From UBA7957 sp965224675 (lineage in GTDB: Bacteria > Pseudomonadota > Gammaproteobacteria > Granulosicoccales > Granulosicoccaceae), in assembly GCA_965224675.1 (NCBI GenBank), contig CBDDAA010000002.1:1674001-1738000 (forward strand): a stretch of DNA of 64,000 bases, written 5' to 3'. The notes under the pieces were generated by a model that saw only the letters and a list, made by a program, of their open reading frames with translations, had not been told where the DNA came from and made no database searches. Shown one piece after another: positions 54,289 to 63,780 of this stretch. The translations under genes were made by a program, and so were the position numbers. Each line of letters begins with the position of its first letter. Within the stretch, counting starts at the first letter, position 1.

Positions 54289-54831
54289 TTAAGCCGGACA
54301 GTTTCCCTGCCTGCCAGAGACCGGGCGAATCAAATAGCCTCTTTGCTGATGATGTGTATTAACGTTGCTATTGGCAATAGTTGCTAATCCATGCACATCA
54401 AATATTTGAGCTGCAAGTTTCGGTGCGGATTCATCTGCACTCAAACTATTACCCACCAAAACATTATCCTCACCGCAATACTGCATTGAAACTTGAGCTT
54501 CAATATCAACTTTGGTTTGATCATATTCAGTATAACGTGGCTGCGTAACAGCCGGGGGATTATGTAATGGCACCAGAGGTGTATTGAGTAAGAGTTCGTC
54601 AGTATTCCATACACTTTTTATTGCCGACTCAGAAGCTTGAAACCCTATTGATCGCTGTTGCATATTTGAGGAAATTATTTCGTTTGTATTACTGCCCGCC
54701 AGATTTGAAAGGCCAAGCACGGTTATCGCAATCAAAAGTAACATACTGATCAGCAAAGCCGCACCCTTCTGGTTACTTTGAGAATTTCCTTTCCCTACAA
54801 CTTTATGAATATTTGATGTCTCAATAATCAT
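54289..54831 (-). CDS. pilX: minor pilin PilX
   Basis: 180 aa. The N-terminal QKGAALLISMLLLIAITVLGLS with Gly before the hydrophobic helix is the PilX prepilin pattern; the Glu5 typical of other pilins is replaced, as in PilX proteins. It overlaps pilW by 4 nt (ATGA). It is part of the initiation complex that primes pilus assembly. Confidence 0.9.
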   Translation of the reverse strand: MIIETSNIHKVVGKGNSQSNQKGAALLISMLLLIAITVLGLSNLAGSNTNEIISSNMQQRSIGFQASESAIKSVWNTDELLLNTPLVPLHNPPAVTQPRYTEYDQTKVDIEAQVSMQYCGEDNVLVGNSLSADESAPKLAAQIFDVHGLATIANSNVNTHHQQRGYLIRPVSGRQGNCPA

Positions 54832-55541
54832 GATGCTTTATTCCTGATGTTCACAGTCGCCCGAAAAACCTGTCTACCAAATAAATCGTTAGTGGCCTTT
54901 GAACCATCCAATACGTAGTAAGTTTTGCTATACGTTTTGTCCTTCACAGGGCTATCGGTCACGACCAGAATACCAATTTGAATGCTCGTTATATCAAATG
55001 CATTCGGTATTTCTGCGTGTCGAACGAATTGCTCAACTACACCATTTTTGTCAACATCTATGCCATATAGAATCTGAAACGCTTCTATATTATCTGCCAC
55101 AGGAATAGGGGTTGAACTCGCTATTGAACCACTGCACATAATTTGTTTTGCCGCTACATCCAGAAAATACGAATTAACAGCGATCCCAGGCTCAGGAGCC
55201 GATGCAGTACTGGTGCCGGTACAATCGATTGTTGACTCTGCACGTACAGCAATACGGGTTGTTCCACTTTTTGCTAAATCTACGGCCATAATTTCTTTAT
55301 CAGATGAATACCCGGCTTGGCGTATAGCAGATTGTAGGACAAACACAGCCTGTCTACCGTTTTCCTGCATACTTCGAAGGCCATCACTGTATTTTGTTGA
55401 TTTATTACTGGCTATAAATATACTGATAACCCCTGCTATAATGAATAAACCCAGCACCATTGCGATCATCAACTCAATTAATGACAATCCTTTTTGCGTG
55501 GAAATAGCAGAATAGCCGCGAACAGGTGATGAATTTATCAT
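54828..55541 (-). CDS. pilW: minor pilin PilW
   Basis: 237 aa prepilin: QKG before LSLIELMIAMVLGLFIIAGV, with the Glu5 conserved. Large soluble domain. It overlaps both pilV (ATGA) and pilX, showing tight coupling in the operon. Confidence 0.92.
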   Translation of the reverse strand: MINSSPVRGYSAISTQKGLSLIELMIAMVLGLFIIAGVISIFIASNKSTKYSDGLRSMQENGRQAVFVLQSAIRQAGYSSDKEIMAVDLAKSGTTRIAVRAESTIDCTGTSTASAPEPGIAVNSYFLDVAAKQIMCSGSIASSTPIPVADNIEAFQILYGIDVDKNGVVEQFVRHAEIPNAFDITSIQIGILVVTDSPVKDKTYSKTYYVLDGSKATNDLFGRQVFRATVNIRNKAS

Positions 55542-56113
55542 GGTAATACACGCATGGTTACTTGTTTTTGAAGTACCGTATCCGTATCATTAATTATTTC
55601 TGTTTCAGACCAGGTCACAGAGATCGTATAAGTGGATGTTGGCGTACATACGGCGTCATCACAGTTTATTGCAATTGCACCATTGGGTAGGTTTTCGATA
55701 ATTCCGTTCTCAGCAGCAGTTCCAGTCCAATGCCCACAGACAACTGAAAAAAAATCATTTTCGATTTTTTCCGCTTCATTTGTACACGACTGTGTCGTAC
55801 TGCCACTACCTGGATAGGCATAACAGTAGGGGTTGGGTTTGACACCGCAATTGATGGCGAGGCTGTTTAAGCCGCCATAGGCCATACTCTCAATGGCAGA
55901 TGGATTAGCACGCATCTGCGCAACGGCGGTTTCTGCGTATAGAACTGCCTGTGATCGATTGTACGACCCTTTTGCGATCCTAATACCATTGAGCTGCATG
56001 CCTGCCATACCTAACACACCTATTGAAACGACAATCAACGCAATGAGAATTTCAAGAATAGCAATCCCTGCAACGCAAGAGCACTTCCTGATTCTAAGAA
56101 CGCCTAGTTTCAT
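55538..56113 (-). CDS. pilV: minor pilin PilV
   Basis: 191 aa. AGIAILEILIALIVVSIGVLGMAGMQLNG is the PilV prepilin helix, here with AGIA before the helix where GF/GY is more usual (Gly still precedes the cleavage site). Three to four Cys residues in the soluble domain. Starts within one base of the fimT stop (TAATG). Confidence 0.9.
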   Translation of the reverse strand: MKLGVLRIRKCSCVAGIAILEILIALIVVSIGVLGMAGMQLNGIRIAKGSYNRSQAVLYAETAVAQMRANPSAIESMAYGGLNSLAINCGVKPNPYCYAYPGSGSTTQSCTNEAEKIENDFFSVVCGHWTGTAAENGIIENLPNGAIAINCDDAVCTPTSTYTISVTWSETEIINDTDTVLQKQVTMRVLP

Positions 56114-56643
56114 TAGTTCACTCTTACTCTACCTGTTGGACTAAGTGATAGTGTTTTAGTATGGGTCGCATAATTCATCGTAAAATCACCACTGGCAAAG
56201 ACATTGCCAGCTGTCGTGGTAGAACCCATTGCGTTGTAAGATACATTTGCTCCAAATATCGCGCTGGTAGTAATTGAAATTCCATACTGCAGCTCTCCGT
56301 GTACATGGATTAACTGCTCAGCCGCATCTTTATTTCCATTCTCATTTTCATCAACATACACTATCCACCCTTTCTGCCAACTCGTAGTAGCGTCACATGA
56401 CGGAGTGTTTAACATTACGTTCGCACTTTTACATACCGTAACTCGTTGAGCACGTTTTACTGCTTCTGAGCGCGCACGTTTGAAACTCGCTGCTAGCTCA
56501 TTAACTCCCACAGTTAAACCGCCAACTTGCTGCATATTGCTAAAAGACGGCACAGCTATAGTCGTAAGAAGCGAGAGTATTACAACGGCTATCAATAGTT
56601 CGAGAAGCGAAAATCCGGAAGGCTTTATTGAATGGCCCCGCAT
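56113..56643 (-). CDS. fimT: minor pseudopilin FimT/GspH-like
   Basis: 176 aa. SGFSLLELLIAVVILSLLTTIAVPSF is the prepilin helix with Glu5; FKRARSEAVKRAQRVTVCKS and GWIVYVDENENG fit the GspH/FimT domain. First gene of the operon fimT-pilV-pilW-pilX-pilY1-pilE. FimT proteins of some species bind DNA during natural uptake. Confidence 0.9.
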   Translation of the reverse strand: MRGHSIKPSGFSLLELLIAVVILSLLTTIAVPSFSNMQQVGGLTVGVNELAASFKRARSEAVKRAQRVTVCKSANVMLNTPSCDATTSWQKGWIVYVDENENGNKDAAEQLIHVHGELQYGISITTSAIFGANVSYNAMGSTTTAGNVFASGDFTMNYATHTKTLSLSPTGRVRVN

Positions 56644-56965
56644 TTATTTAGACTCCTGAAGACTATTACTTTTAAAATACAGCCATTCACGATGATCAAT
56701 TCATCATGGCATTTAGGGTATTACAGCTTCTTAGTTCTATTTCGGCTGATTTAAGTGGCAACTTTAATTTAGATAAGGCTTTCAGTGGGTAGTAAATTCG
56801 ATACGTTTAAGGGAATTAGGGTCAGTGAGCGGTCAAGAGATGCTATTGCTTATAAGTGTTTGAAATACTGGAGACTGTTTCTATAAGGACCTATAGTCAG
56901 ATCAACCGGAAGGGTGTTCTAGGGAAAAATAAAAATGTGCCAATATAACCTTCAGAAGTACTGCT
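56644..56965. other. promoter region of pilin operon, nothing distinct
   Basis: 322 bp upstream of fimT. AT-rich, no gene. Contains the operon promoter by position; I could not pick a convincing box pair. Confidence 0.4.
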
Positions 56966-57571
56966 TTAGGTTTCAGACAACCCGCTAATTTGAGGTGTGG
57001 CGAAAAATCTTTGCTTATTTGAACGCAGCCATGAGGGAGCACGTTCACTGGTATAAAGCACCAATGCTAGGCGATCCACAAGCAAAGAAATACTTCTCCA
57101 ACCCATACTTTCAAAGACGGTCAGTGATGGGCAATTAGCACTACTTAATAATCGACTATTGCGCATATCCACTTTAAGTATAAGATCCTGATTACGCCGT
57201 TTAGATACGGTATGAGGTCTGGTCAGAAAATCGAGTTTTTTATTTATAATGTCTATTACATCTTCCATCTTTACTTCTACAACCGTATATTCCACTGCAA
57301 GATCGACAATAGATCGTTGTAATACATGTTTATTTATTTGAGTTATCGAAGTAGGTGGTAATAATGGGCCTGAAAGAAAAACGTCTTTTACAATTAGCCT
57401 GACATTACGAAAAATAACCTCTTCCGGATCAGATACCGATGGAAGAATTTCATTATCACTGATCGTTGGATCAATTGATCTGAGGAATGTTGAGCAAATG
57501 AAAAGATTTTTAAAAATCTGAGCATTACGCTGTTTCAGAGTAGATTTGTTAGAGGCTTCGATAGCTGACAT
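56966..57571 (-). CDS. hypothetical protein
   Basis: 201 aa, not recognised. No signal peptide or membrane helix. Mixed composition with a basic patch (TRPHTVSKRRNQDL) and a segment LLSSANCPSLTVFESMGW. It is upstream of the pilin operon on the same strand, but 320 bp separate them, so co-transcription is doubtful. Confidence 0.6.
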   Translation of the reverse strand: MSAIEASNKSTLKQRNAQIFKNLFICSTFLRSIDPTISDNEILPSVSDPEEVIFRNVRLIVKDVFLSGPLLPPTSITQINKHVLQRSIVDLAVEYTVVEVKMEDVIDIINKKLDFLTRPHTVSKRRNQDLILKVDMRNSRLLSSANCPSLTVFESMGWRSISLLVDRLALVLYTSERAPSWLRSNKQRFFATPQISGLSET

Positions 57572-57848
57572 TTTACCAATTAGTGTAAAGGGTGTTATAT
57601 ACGCACATATTTATTATGGCACAGCTTACAACAGAAGTTTGCTAACCAGTACTGAATTAACTATTCAATACAAAATGAGTGAGCTACGAAAAATAATCAG
57701 CAGACACTCATTGCTAAATTGATTCAAACAAACGCTATCTTAGTCTAAATTACAAGTTCTATGAGCTAACTTCGGCGAACAAGGTCATAATGACATAAAC
57801 TGCCTATATCTTCACTCATTGACGTTTAAAATCAATTAAGAGCTGCCC

Positions 57849-59198
57849 CTAGGTCATAGTCACCAGCTCTTCAGCACTGCTTGGATGAATAGCGACTGTA
57901 TCATCGAAATCTTTTTTAGTTGCACCCATCCGTATGGCAACAGCAAATCCCTGTAACATTTCATCCGCCCCCATTCCAATAATATGACACCCAACTATCT
58001 TTTCATCTTTACCAACAACGATAAGTTTGAGTGCAGTTTGTGAGGCACGATGTCCGAACACACTATACATTGGTGTAAAACTGGAGGTATAACACTTAAT
58101 AGAATCCGTTCCATACACCTCATGCGCTTGCGGCTCCGTGAGTCCAACCGTACCTATGGGTGGATGAGTGAAAATTACAGTTGGAATATTCTCATAACTT
58201 AATTTTCGCTCTGGCAAACCACCAAACAATCGGTCAGCAAGGCGTCGCCCAGCACCTATAGCTACGGGGGTAAGTTGCGCTTTTGCATTAACATCACCAA
58301 TGGCATAGATACCTTTAACATTTGTGTCTTCCCACATATCTGTTGGAATATAACCACGCTCATCAGCAAAAACACCAGCGTCTTTCAGGTTCAGATTATC
58401 GGTCAAAGGGTGCCTGCCAATCGCCCAAATTACGGTATCAAACCCTCCATAGCGCTTATCTTCATAAGTAAGCACATCAATTTTTTCATTGTTCTTTTCA
58501 AGCCCTTTAATCAACGTCTCATTGATGATTTTAATACCATCATTTTGCATTTCCTGATTCAAAGTATTGAAGAGAATGGGATCAAACTCACGCAAGAAGT
58601 GTTTCTTGCGTATAAATTGCGTGACTTCGCTGCCTAAGGCTGAAAGCATGCAGGCCAGCTCCACTGCGATATATCCAGCACCAATGACGGCAACTTTTTT
58701 TGGTTGATGCCTTAGCTCAAAAAAACCATCAGAGCTAATTCCAAGTGATGCTCCTGGCAAATCTGGAATAATTGGGGTTCCACCCGGTGCAATGACAATA
58801 TGCTCAGCTGAAATTCGTCGCCCTTCAACCTCTAATGTATTTTTATCTACAAATACTGCCTTACCTTCAATGACATCGACTTGAGGTTCAGAGAGGTAAG
58901 TATTGTACCAATTGTTAATACCTTGAATATAATCCTCCCGTTTTTTCACCAATGTGGCCCAACTAAAACCTTTCTGTTCAATATCAAAGCCATATCCAGC
59001 TGCATCCTGTAATGCATGTGCCATGGATGCACCGTACCACATGACTTTTTTCGGTACACAACCACGATTTACACAGGTGCCTCCCAAACGATCATATTCG
59101 ACAATTGCGCACCTTGCACCATGACTTGCCGCTCTATTAGCGACGGAGAGTCCTCCGCTACCACCACCGATAGCAATCAAGTCATAGTGTGTACTCAT
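57849..59198 (-). CDS. gor: glutathione-disulfide reductase
   Basis: 449 aa. FAD motif GGGSGGLSVANRAA, redox disulfide GGTCVNRGCVPKK, NADPH domain (GAGYIAVELACMLSALG followed by the QFIRKKH basic residues expected for NADPH), and C-terminal HPSSAEELVTM with the active-site His-Glu pair. Cytoplasmic; keeps glutathione reduced. Divergent from ubiA. Confidence 0.94.
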   Translation of the reverse strand: MSTHYDLIAIGGGSGGLSVANRAASHGARCAIVEYDRLGGTCVNRGCVPKKVMWYGASMAHALQDAAGYGFDIEQKGFSWATLVKKREDYIQGINNWYNTYLSEPQVDVIEGKAVFVDKNTLEVEGRRISAEHIVIAPGGTPIIPDLPGASLGISSDGFFELRHQPKKVAVIGAGYIAVELACMLSALGSEVTQFIRKKHFLREFDPILFNTLNQEMQNDGIKIINETLIKGLEKNNEKIDVLTYEDKRYGGFDTVIWAIGRHPLTDNLNLKDAGVFADERGYIPTDMWEDTNVKGIYAIGDVNAKAQLTPVAIGAGRRLADRLFGGLPERKLSYENIPTVIFTHPPIGTVGLTEPQAHEVYGTDSIKCYTSSFTPMYSVFGHRASQTALKLIVVGKDEKIVGCHIIGMGADEMLQGFAVAIRMGATKKDFDDTVAIHPSSAEELVTMT

Positions 59199-59353
59199 GA
59201 TAAGTTCCTTTGTCTGATTTTATTTGATATGAGAAATTGTTGGTGACCCCAGCTTGAATTATAATTGTGATCATCAAGCTACACGATGGACAGGCTAATT
59301 TGCAGAAGATAAGAACAATACCACCAGATTCAAGTCGGAGCGATAGCGTTTTT

Positions 59354-60211
59354 ATGGATCGACTCAAAAATTATGCGCGACTTACCCGAATAAATCGTCC
59401 AATAGGGATCTTCCTGTTACTTTGGCCAACTTTATGCGCCCTATGGATAGCCGCGGGAGGATTCCCGGGATGGACTTTATTTTTGGTATTTGTAGCAGGT
59501 ACTGTATTGATGCGCTCTGCAGGTTGCGCAGTAAACGATTTTGCCGACAGAGACATTGATCTACATGTAGCACGTACTAAAGACCGCCCTTTAACCACTG
59601 GAAAAATCACCAGCAAAGAGGCTTTACTTATTTTTGCAACACTCTCAGTATGCGCGTTTTTACTACTACTTTTAACGAATACCAAAACCATTCTGTTATC
59701 ATTCATTGGCCTCTTCTTAGCCGTTATTTATCCATTTAGTAAAAGATTTACACGCTTGCCCCAATTATTTCTCGGTGCAGCATTCTCTTGGGGTATCCCT
59801 ATGGCCTATGCTGCTGTCGGTGAACCGCTGGGAACAACAACCTGGTTACTATTTATTGCATCTGTGCTTTGGGCTTTGGTTTACGACACCATGTACGCTA
59901 TGGTTGACCGAGAGGATGATTTAAAAATTGGCATAAGATCTACCGCTATCCTGTTTGGCAATGCCGACATAATCATCATCACCACGATTCAATTAGTTGT
60001 TTTATGCATATGGGTATTAGTCGGGTGGTTGGGACAAATGAGTCTCTTTTATTACGCTGGATTATTACTTGCCTTTGGTTTTGCAGTGTATCAATACACC
60101 TTGGTACAAAACAGAGAGCCACAAAAGTGCTTTGCAGCCTTTCTTAATCAGAATTATTTAGGTATGGCGATATTCGTAGGCGTTGTTTTACATTATCGTC
60201 TATCACTATAA
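59354..60211 (+). CDS. ubiA: 4-hydroxybenzoate polyprenyltransferase
   Basis: 285 aa from ATG 59354 (open frame extends to 59267 upstream, but the extra 29 residues are unlike UbiA). Membrane enzyme of ubiquinone synthesis. The two aspartate-rich motifs are seen: NDFADRDIDLHVARTKDRPL and YDTMYAMVDREDD. Full set of membrane helices. Alternative upstream starts cannot be excluded. Confidence 0.92.
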   Translation: MDRLKNYARLTRINRPIGIFLLLWPTLCALWIAAGGFPGWTLFLVFVAGTVLMRSAGCAVNDFADRDIDLHVARTKDRPLTTGKITSKEALLIFATLSVCAFLLLLLTNTKTILLSFIGLFLAVIYPFSKRFTRLPQLFLGAAFSWGIPMAYAAVGEPLGTTTWLLFIASVLWALVYDTMYAMVDREDDLKIGIRSTAILFGNADIIIITTIQLVVLCIWVLVGWLGQMSLFYYAGLLLAFGFAVYQYTLVQNREPQKCFAAFLNQNYLGMAIFVGVVLHYRLSL

Positions 60212-60304
60212 ATAGCCAGTTATTAAGCGCCACCAAAATTAGTGATTGCCTGAAAAAAGGTGATTTAATAGTTAGTGCTCCAACTACTCACAAAAATTTT
60301 CACT

Positions 60305-62083
60305 ATGTTAACGTTTATTCAACAACTTAAATCACGCTACCAACAAGATCTGCAAAACTTACCAAAGAATTCTGCTGATCGAGAAAAAATCACCAATAAG
60401 CTATCGGCTATCCGACTGGCTCATGCAAGTCTACTTAAATTAGAGCTTAATCAGACATTTCCAGATCACCCCCTACAAATCTCTATCCTCGGGCCTACCC
60501 AATCAGGCAAAAGCACGCTATTAAACTTTCTCACCAACAGCAACTCAGCAGGTGTAAGCGCGCTTGCCGGCTATACAGTTCATGCGCATGCCTTTGCGAT
60601 CGATATGGATATAGACAATGTTGAATGGGCTGAAAGAATTTTCATCGGCTTTGAAGCCGTACAAGCTGCTAAGCTTGATCCCAAAAATTTCCATCAATAC
60701 ACGATCGAGTTATGCAAGAGTAAAAAATTAAAGAAACTCGCACCCTGTGTATTGTGGGATACACCCGATTTTGATTCAGTGGAATCATATGGATATCGCA
60801 GTGCAGTTTTGCATACGCTTGCACTTTCGGATTTGATCATACTTGTGCTAAGTCGGGAGAAATATGCCGACAAATCCGTTTGGGATCTAATAGAACTGGC
60901 AACGCCACTCAATAAGCCCATGCTCGTTTGCATAAACAAACTCGACAGTTCCTCTGCAGATGCAGTCCCTGAATCTTTTCGGCAAAGATACTCACAATAC
61001 AATTCAAAACACACTATTCCTACCGTCATAAGCATTCCATTTGTAAAAAATCTGGATACGCATGCCAGCGGCCTCACCGAACAAATTCGCAAAAAGATTA
61101 TCAATGAATTAAAAAGGTTAGCAAAAAAAATTGATCGAAAACAACAGAAAGCATCTACCTATGATTTTATTCAACACTACTGGCAGCCCTTGACAGGACC
61201 CGTCATTGCAGAACATGCAGCAACCAAAAAGTGGCAAAACCTGATAAACGGCACACTGGAAGGCGCCGAATCACAATTTAAACGTGACTATTTAAATCAC
61301 CCGGAGAATTACGATACATTCAAAAAAACGCTGGCACAACTATTGATGCTTCTCGAAATACCTGGGATTGCGCAACCATTAGTGAAAGTTCGGCGTGTTA
61401 TCACCTGGCCAATGCGACGGATTCTAAAACTGGGCAGCAGTTATATATCGTCGAGTGAACAAACCACCAAGGAAACTAACGAAACAATGGAACAAACGGT
61501 ATTAAATAATACGTGTAACAACGCCTTAATATCATTGATTACACAAATAGATCAGCAGCAGGAGTCTTCTAAAGAACTCAAACAATGGTGGCAAACTCTG
61601 GGTCAAACATTATTTGAAAACAAAGATCGCTTAGCCAGCGAATTTGATAACAACATCTCTATCTATCAGGCTGGTTTTCAATTACAAATAGAAAACGCTG
61701 CAGAGGTACTCTATCAAAATCTTGAACAGCAGCCAAAAACCTTGAACAGCCTACGTGCAGCCCGAGCAACTGCTGACGCCGCTGCTGTTGTGCTTGCACT
61801 AAAAACAGGTGGAATTGGTATAAACGATCTATTACTTGCGCCAGCGATGTTATCAGTCACTTCAATGCTGACTGAAAGTGCATTAGGGCGCTACCTTAAT
61901 CTGGTAAAAGCAAAATTGCGCGTTGAGCAGCTGGAGTCAGTAAAAAACCAACTTTATGAAGGCTACCTTAAACAGGCTCTATTGGACCTTGGCAAACAAA
62001 ATTCCAATAATGATGATGTGTTTATCTCAGAAAATTCTTTATCTGCAGCTGCAGAGAGTCTGAGGAAATCACGTGCTAAATGA
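60305..62083 (+). CDS. P-loop GTPase, first of a pair
   Basis: 592 aa from ATG 60305 (a GTG at 60275 would add 10 residues). G1 ISILGPTQSGKSTLLN, G3 WDTPDFDS, G4 INKLD. The region after the G domain is mostly helical, with a weakly hydrophobic stretch around residues 500-530 (VVLALKTGGIGINDLLLAPAML). Looks like a dynamin- or Era-related membrane GTPase of unknown role. Its end overlaps the start of the next gene by 11 nt. Confidence 0.78.
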   Translation: MLTFIQQLKSRYQQDLQNLPKNSADREKITNKLSAIRLAHASLLKLELNQTFPDHPLQISILGPTQSGKSTLLNFLTNSNSAGVSALAGYTVHAHAFAIDMDIDNVEWAERIFIGFEAVQAAKLDPKNFHQYTIELCKSKKLKKLAPCVLWDTPDFDSVESYGYRSAVLHTLALSDLIILVLSREKYADKSVWDLIELATPLNKPMLVCINKLDSSSADAVPESFRQRYSQYNSKHTIPTVISIPFVKNLDTHASGLTEQIRKKIINELKRLAKKIDRKQQKASTYDFIQHYWQPLTGPVIAEHAATKKWQNLINGTLEGAESQFKRDYLNHPENYDTFKKTLAQLLMLLEIPGIAQPLVKVRRVITWPMRRILKLGSSYISSSEQTTKETNETMEQTVLNNTCNNALISLITQIDQQQESSKELKQWWQTLGQTLFENKDRLASEFDNNISIYQAGFQLQIENAAEVLYQNLEQQPKTLNSLRAARATADAAAVVLALKTGGIGINDLLLAPAMLSVTSMLTESALGRYLNLVKAKLRVEQLESVKNQLYEGYLKQALLDLGKQNSNNDDVFISENSLSAAAESLRKSRAK

Positions 62084-63746
62084 GCTTTTACCTAATCTTC
62101 AGGAGCGGGTAAAAAGCTGGGCCAGCCAGTTAAAAAAAGACCGCTGGATAAGTCCAGATGATTTGGAACAACTTATTTCAATTGACTCGCGTTCAGCATC
62201 AAGCCTGTTCGATATCAAAGAACGGCCCCTGGTGGTTGGTTTTTTTGGTGGGACAGGTGTTGGCAAAAGTTCATTATTAAACCGACTGGCCGGAGAGAAG
62301 ATCGCACGCACAGGCGTTGAACGCCCTACCTCACGGGAAGTCACTATTTTTCTGCACCAATCAATATCTATCAGTCAATTACCTGAAGCTTTACCAACCG
62401 ATAAGGTCAAGGTTGTATTACATAAAAACGAAAAAAACCAGGACTTACTTTGGATCGATATGCCTGATTTTGACAGCGCAGAATCATCTAATCAGGCGTT
62501 GGTATTAAAATGGCTGCCTTACATTGATGTACTTGTCTATGTGGTTAATCCTGAACGATACAAAGACGACAAAGGCTGGCAGATGTTGCGTGAATACGGT
62601 CTTAGCCATGCATGGCTGTTTGTCATCAACCACTGGGACAGAGGTGACGACATCCAGTATGATGATTTTCATCGCTTACTAGCCCATGCAGAATTCACTA
62701 ACCCTTTAATCTATCGAACTAATTGCAGCCCCGAACCTACTGAAAACATATCCGACGATTTCAATAAATTGCAATCAACCATACAAAATCTCGCCAACGA
62801 AAATGTTATCAATCACTTGGAACAGAGGGGAATTCATCTGCAGATTCAGGCGCTAAGGAGCCGAACGAAAAACATCATCAGCAAGATCGGTTCAACAAAC
62901 AGTATCAATGAATTAGCAGAAAAATGGCAAGAAATATGGGAAATATCAAGTCACGACATTATAATTTCGCAAAAATTTCGGATTGCCGAACTCTCAGAGA
63001 AATTTGCAAACAGTGATACCCGATGGTTCAGAAATGCGATTAAAACCATCAGGGGCAAGGACGATGAGATAAAGCAATTACCTATAACCCGCTCTCCTAC
63101 CAACCCAGAAGAACTATGGGACAAACAGATTCAAACTATAACTACGGACAGTCTTGAACAATTAATTCAGAATGCGAAATTAAAGCGTATCACTACAGCA
63201 CCACTAAAAAAAATATTAGAGCCTTTACGTGAAGAGCATAAGATCATCTATGCTCTTAACCTCCAGCAAAGCCTACACCATTCATTAGCCGTTCCTGGCT
63301 CTTATTGGCATAGGCTGCTTCATCGCCTAGTTAGGTTAGCAACAACAGTCTTGCCCATTGCCGCGATGTTTTGGGTAGCATATAAGGTTATCGTCGGTTT
63401 TTATCAGGGATCAGTAAATACACATGAATATCTTGGTTTTAACTTCGCCATTCATAGCGCACTATTAATTGGCCTCGCTTGGCTGATTCCCTATTTTCTT
63501 TTGCAAAAGTCTAAACCATCACTAAAAGAAGCGGCCATTACGGGCATGCAAAAAGCAAGCAAGCTGACTTTATCAGAATTTGACAGCCGCGTTTTGGAAT
63601 CACTTGAAATGCTGAAGAAAAAACAACGCTCCGCCATAGCCAGCAGTGAAGATCTATTTTCAGATAGTGCTTTACCTGATCGCTACTCGAAGTCCAGTAA
63701 GAAAAAAATTCTCTCGCGTATGCTTATTCAGATGGATAAGGACTGA
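62073..63746 (+). CDS. P-loop GTPase, second of a pair, membrane-anchored
   Basis: 557 aa, GTG start, overlapping the upstream GTPase. G1 VGFFGGTGVGKSSLLN, G3 IDMPDFDS, G4 INHWD, which departs from NKxD. Two membrane segments near residues 425-475 (TTVLPIAAMFWVAYKVIVGFY; SALLIGLAWLIPYFLL) suggest an inner-membrane anchor. Related to its neighbour in the G domain (shared D-x-PDFDS). The two probably form a heteromeric complex. Confidence 0.78.
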   Translation: MLNELLPNLQERVKSWASQLKKDRWISPDDLEQLISIDSRSASSLFDIKERPLVVGFFGGTGVGKSSLLNRLAGEKIARTGVERPTSREVTIFLHQSISISQLPEALPTDKVKVVLHKNEKNQDLLWIDMPDFDSAESSNQALVLKWLPYIDVLVYVVNPERYKDDKGWQMLREYGLSHAWLFVINHWDRGDDIQYDDFHRLLAHAEFTNPLIYRTNCSPEPTENISDDFNKLQSTIQNLANENVINHLEQRGIHLQIQALRSRTKNIISKIGSTNSINELAEKWQEIWEISSHDIIISQKFRIAELSEKFANSDTRWFRNAIKTIRGKDDEIKQLPITRSPTNPEELWDKQIQTITTDSLEQLIQNAKLKRITTAPLKKILEPLREEHKIIYALNLQQSLHHSLAVPGSYWHRLLHRLVRLATTVLPIAAMFWVAYKVIVGFYQGSVNTHEYLGFNFAIHSALLIGLAWLIPYFLLQKSKPSLKEAAITGMQKASKLTLSEFDSRVLESLEMLKKKQRSAIASSEDLFSDSALPDRYSKSSKKKILSRMLIQMDKD

Positions 63747-63780
63747 ATAATATATGACAGCGTGGCCCTCTTCGCCTTTT

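Noticed and set aside
59267..59353. 29-residue N-terminal extension of UbiA
   Set aside because: The extension is hydrophilic and unlike UbiA; the ATG at 59354 gives the standard length.
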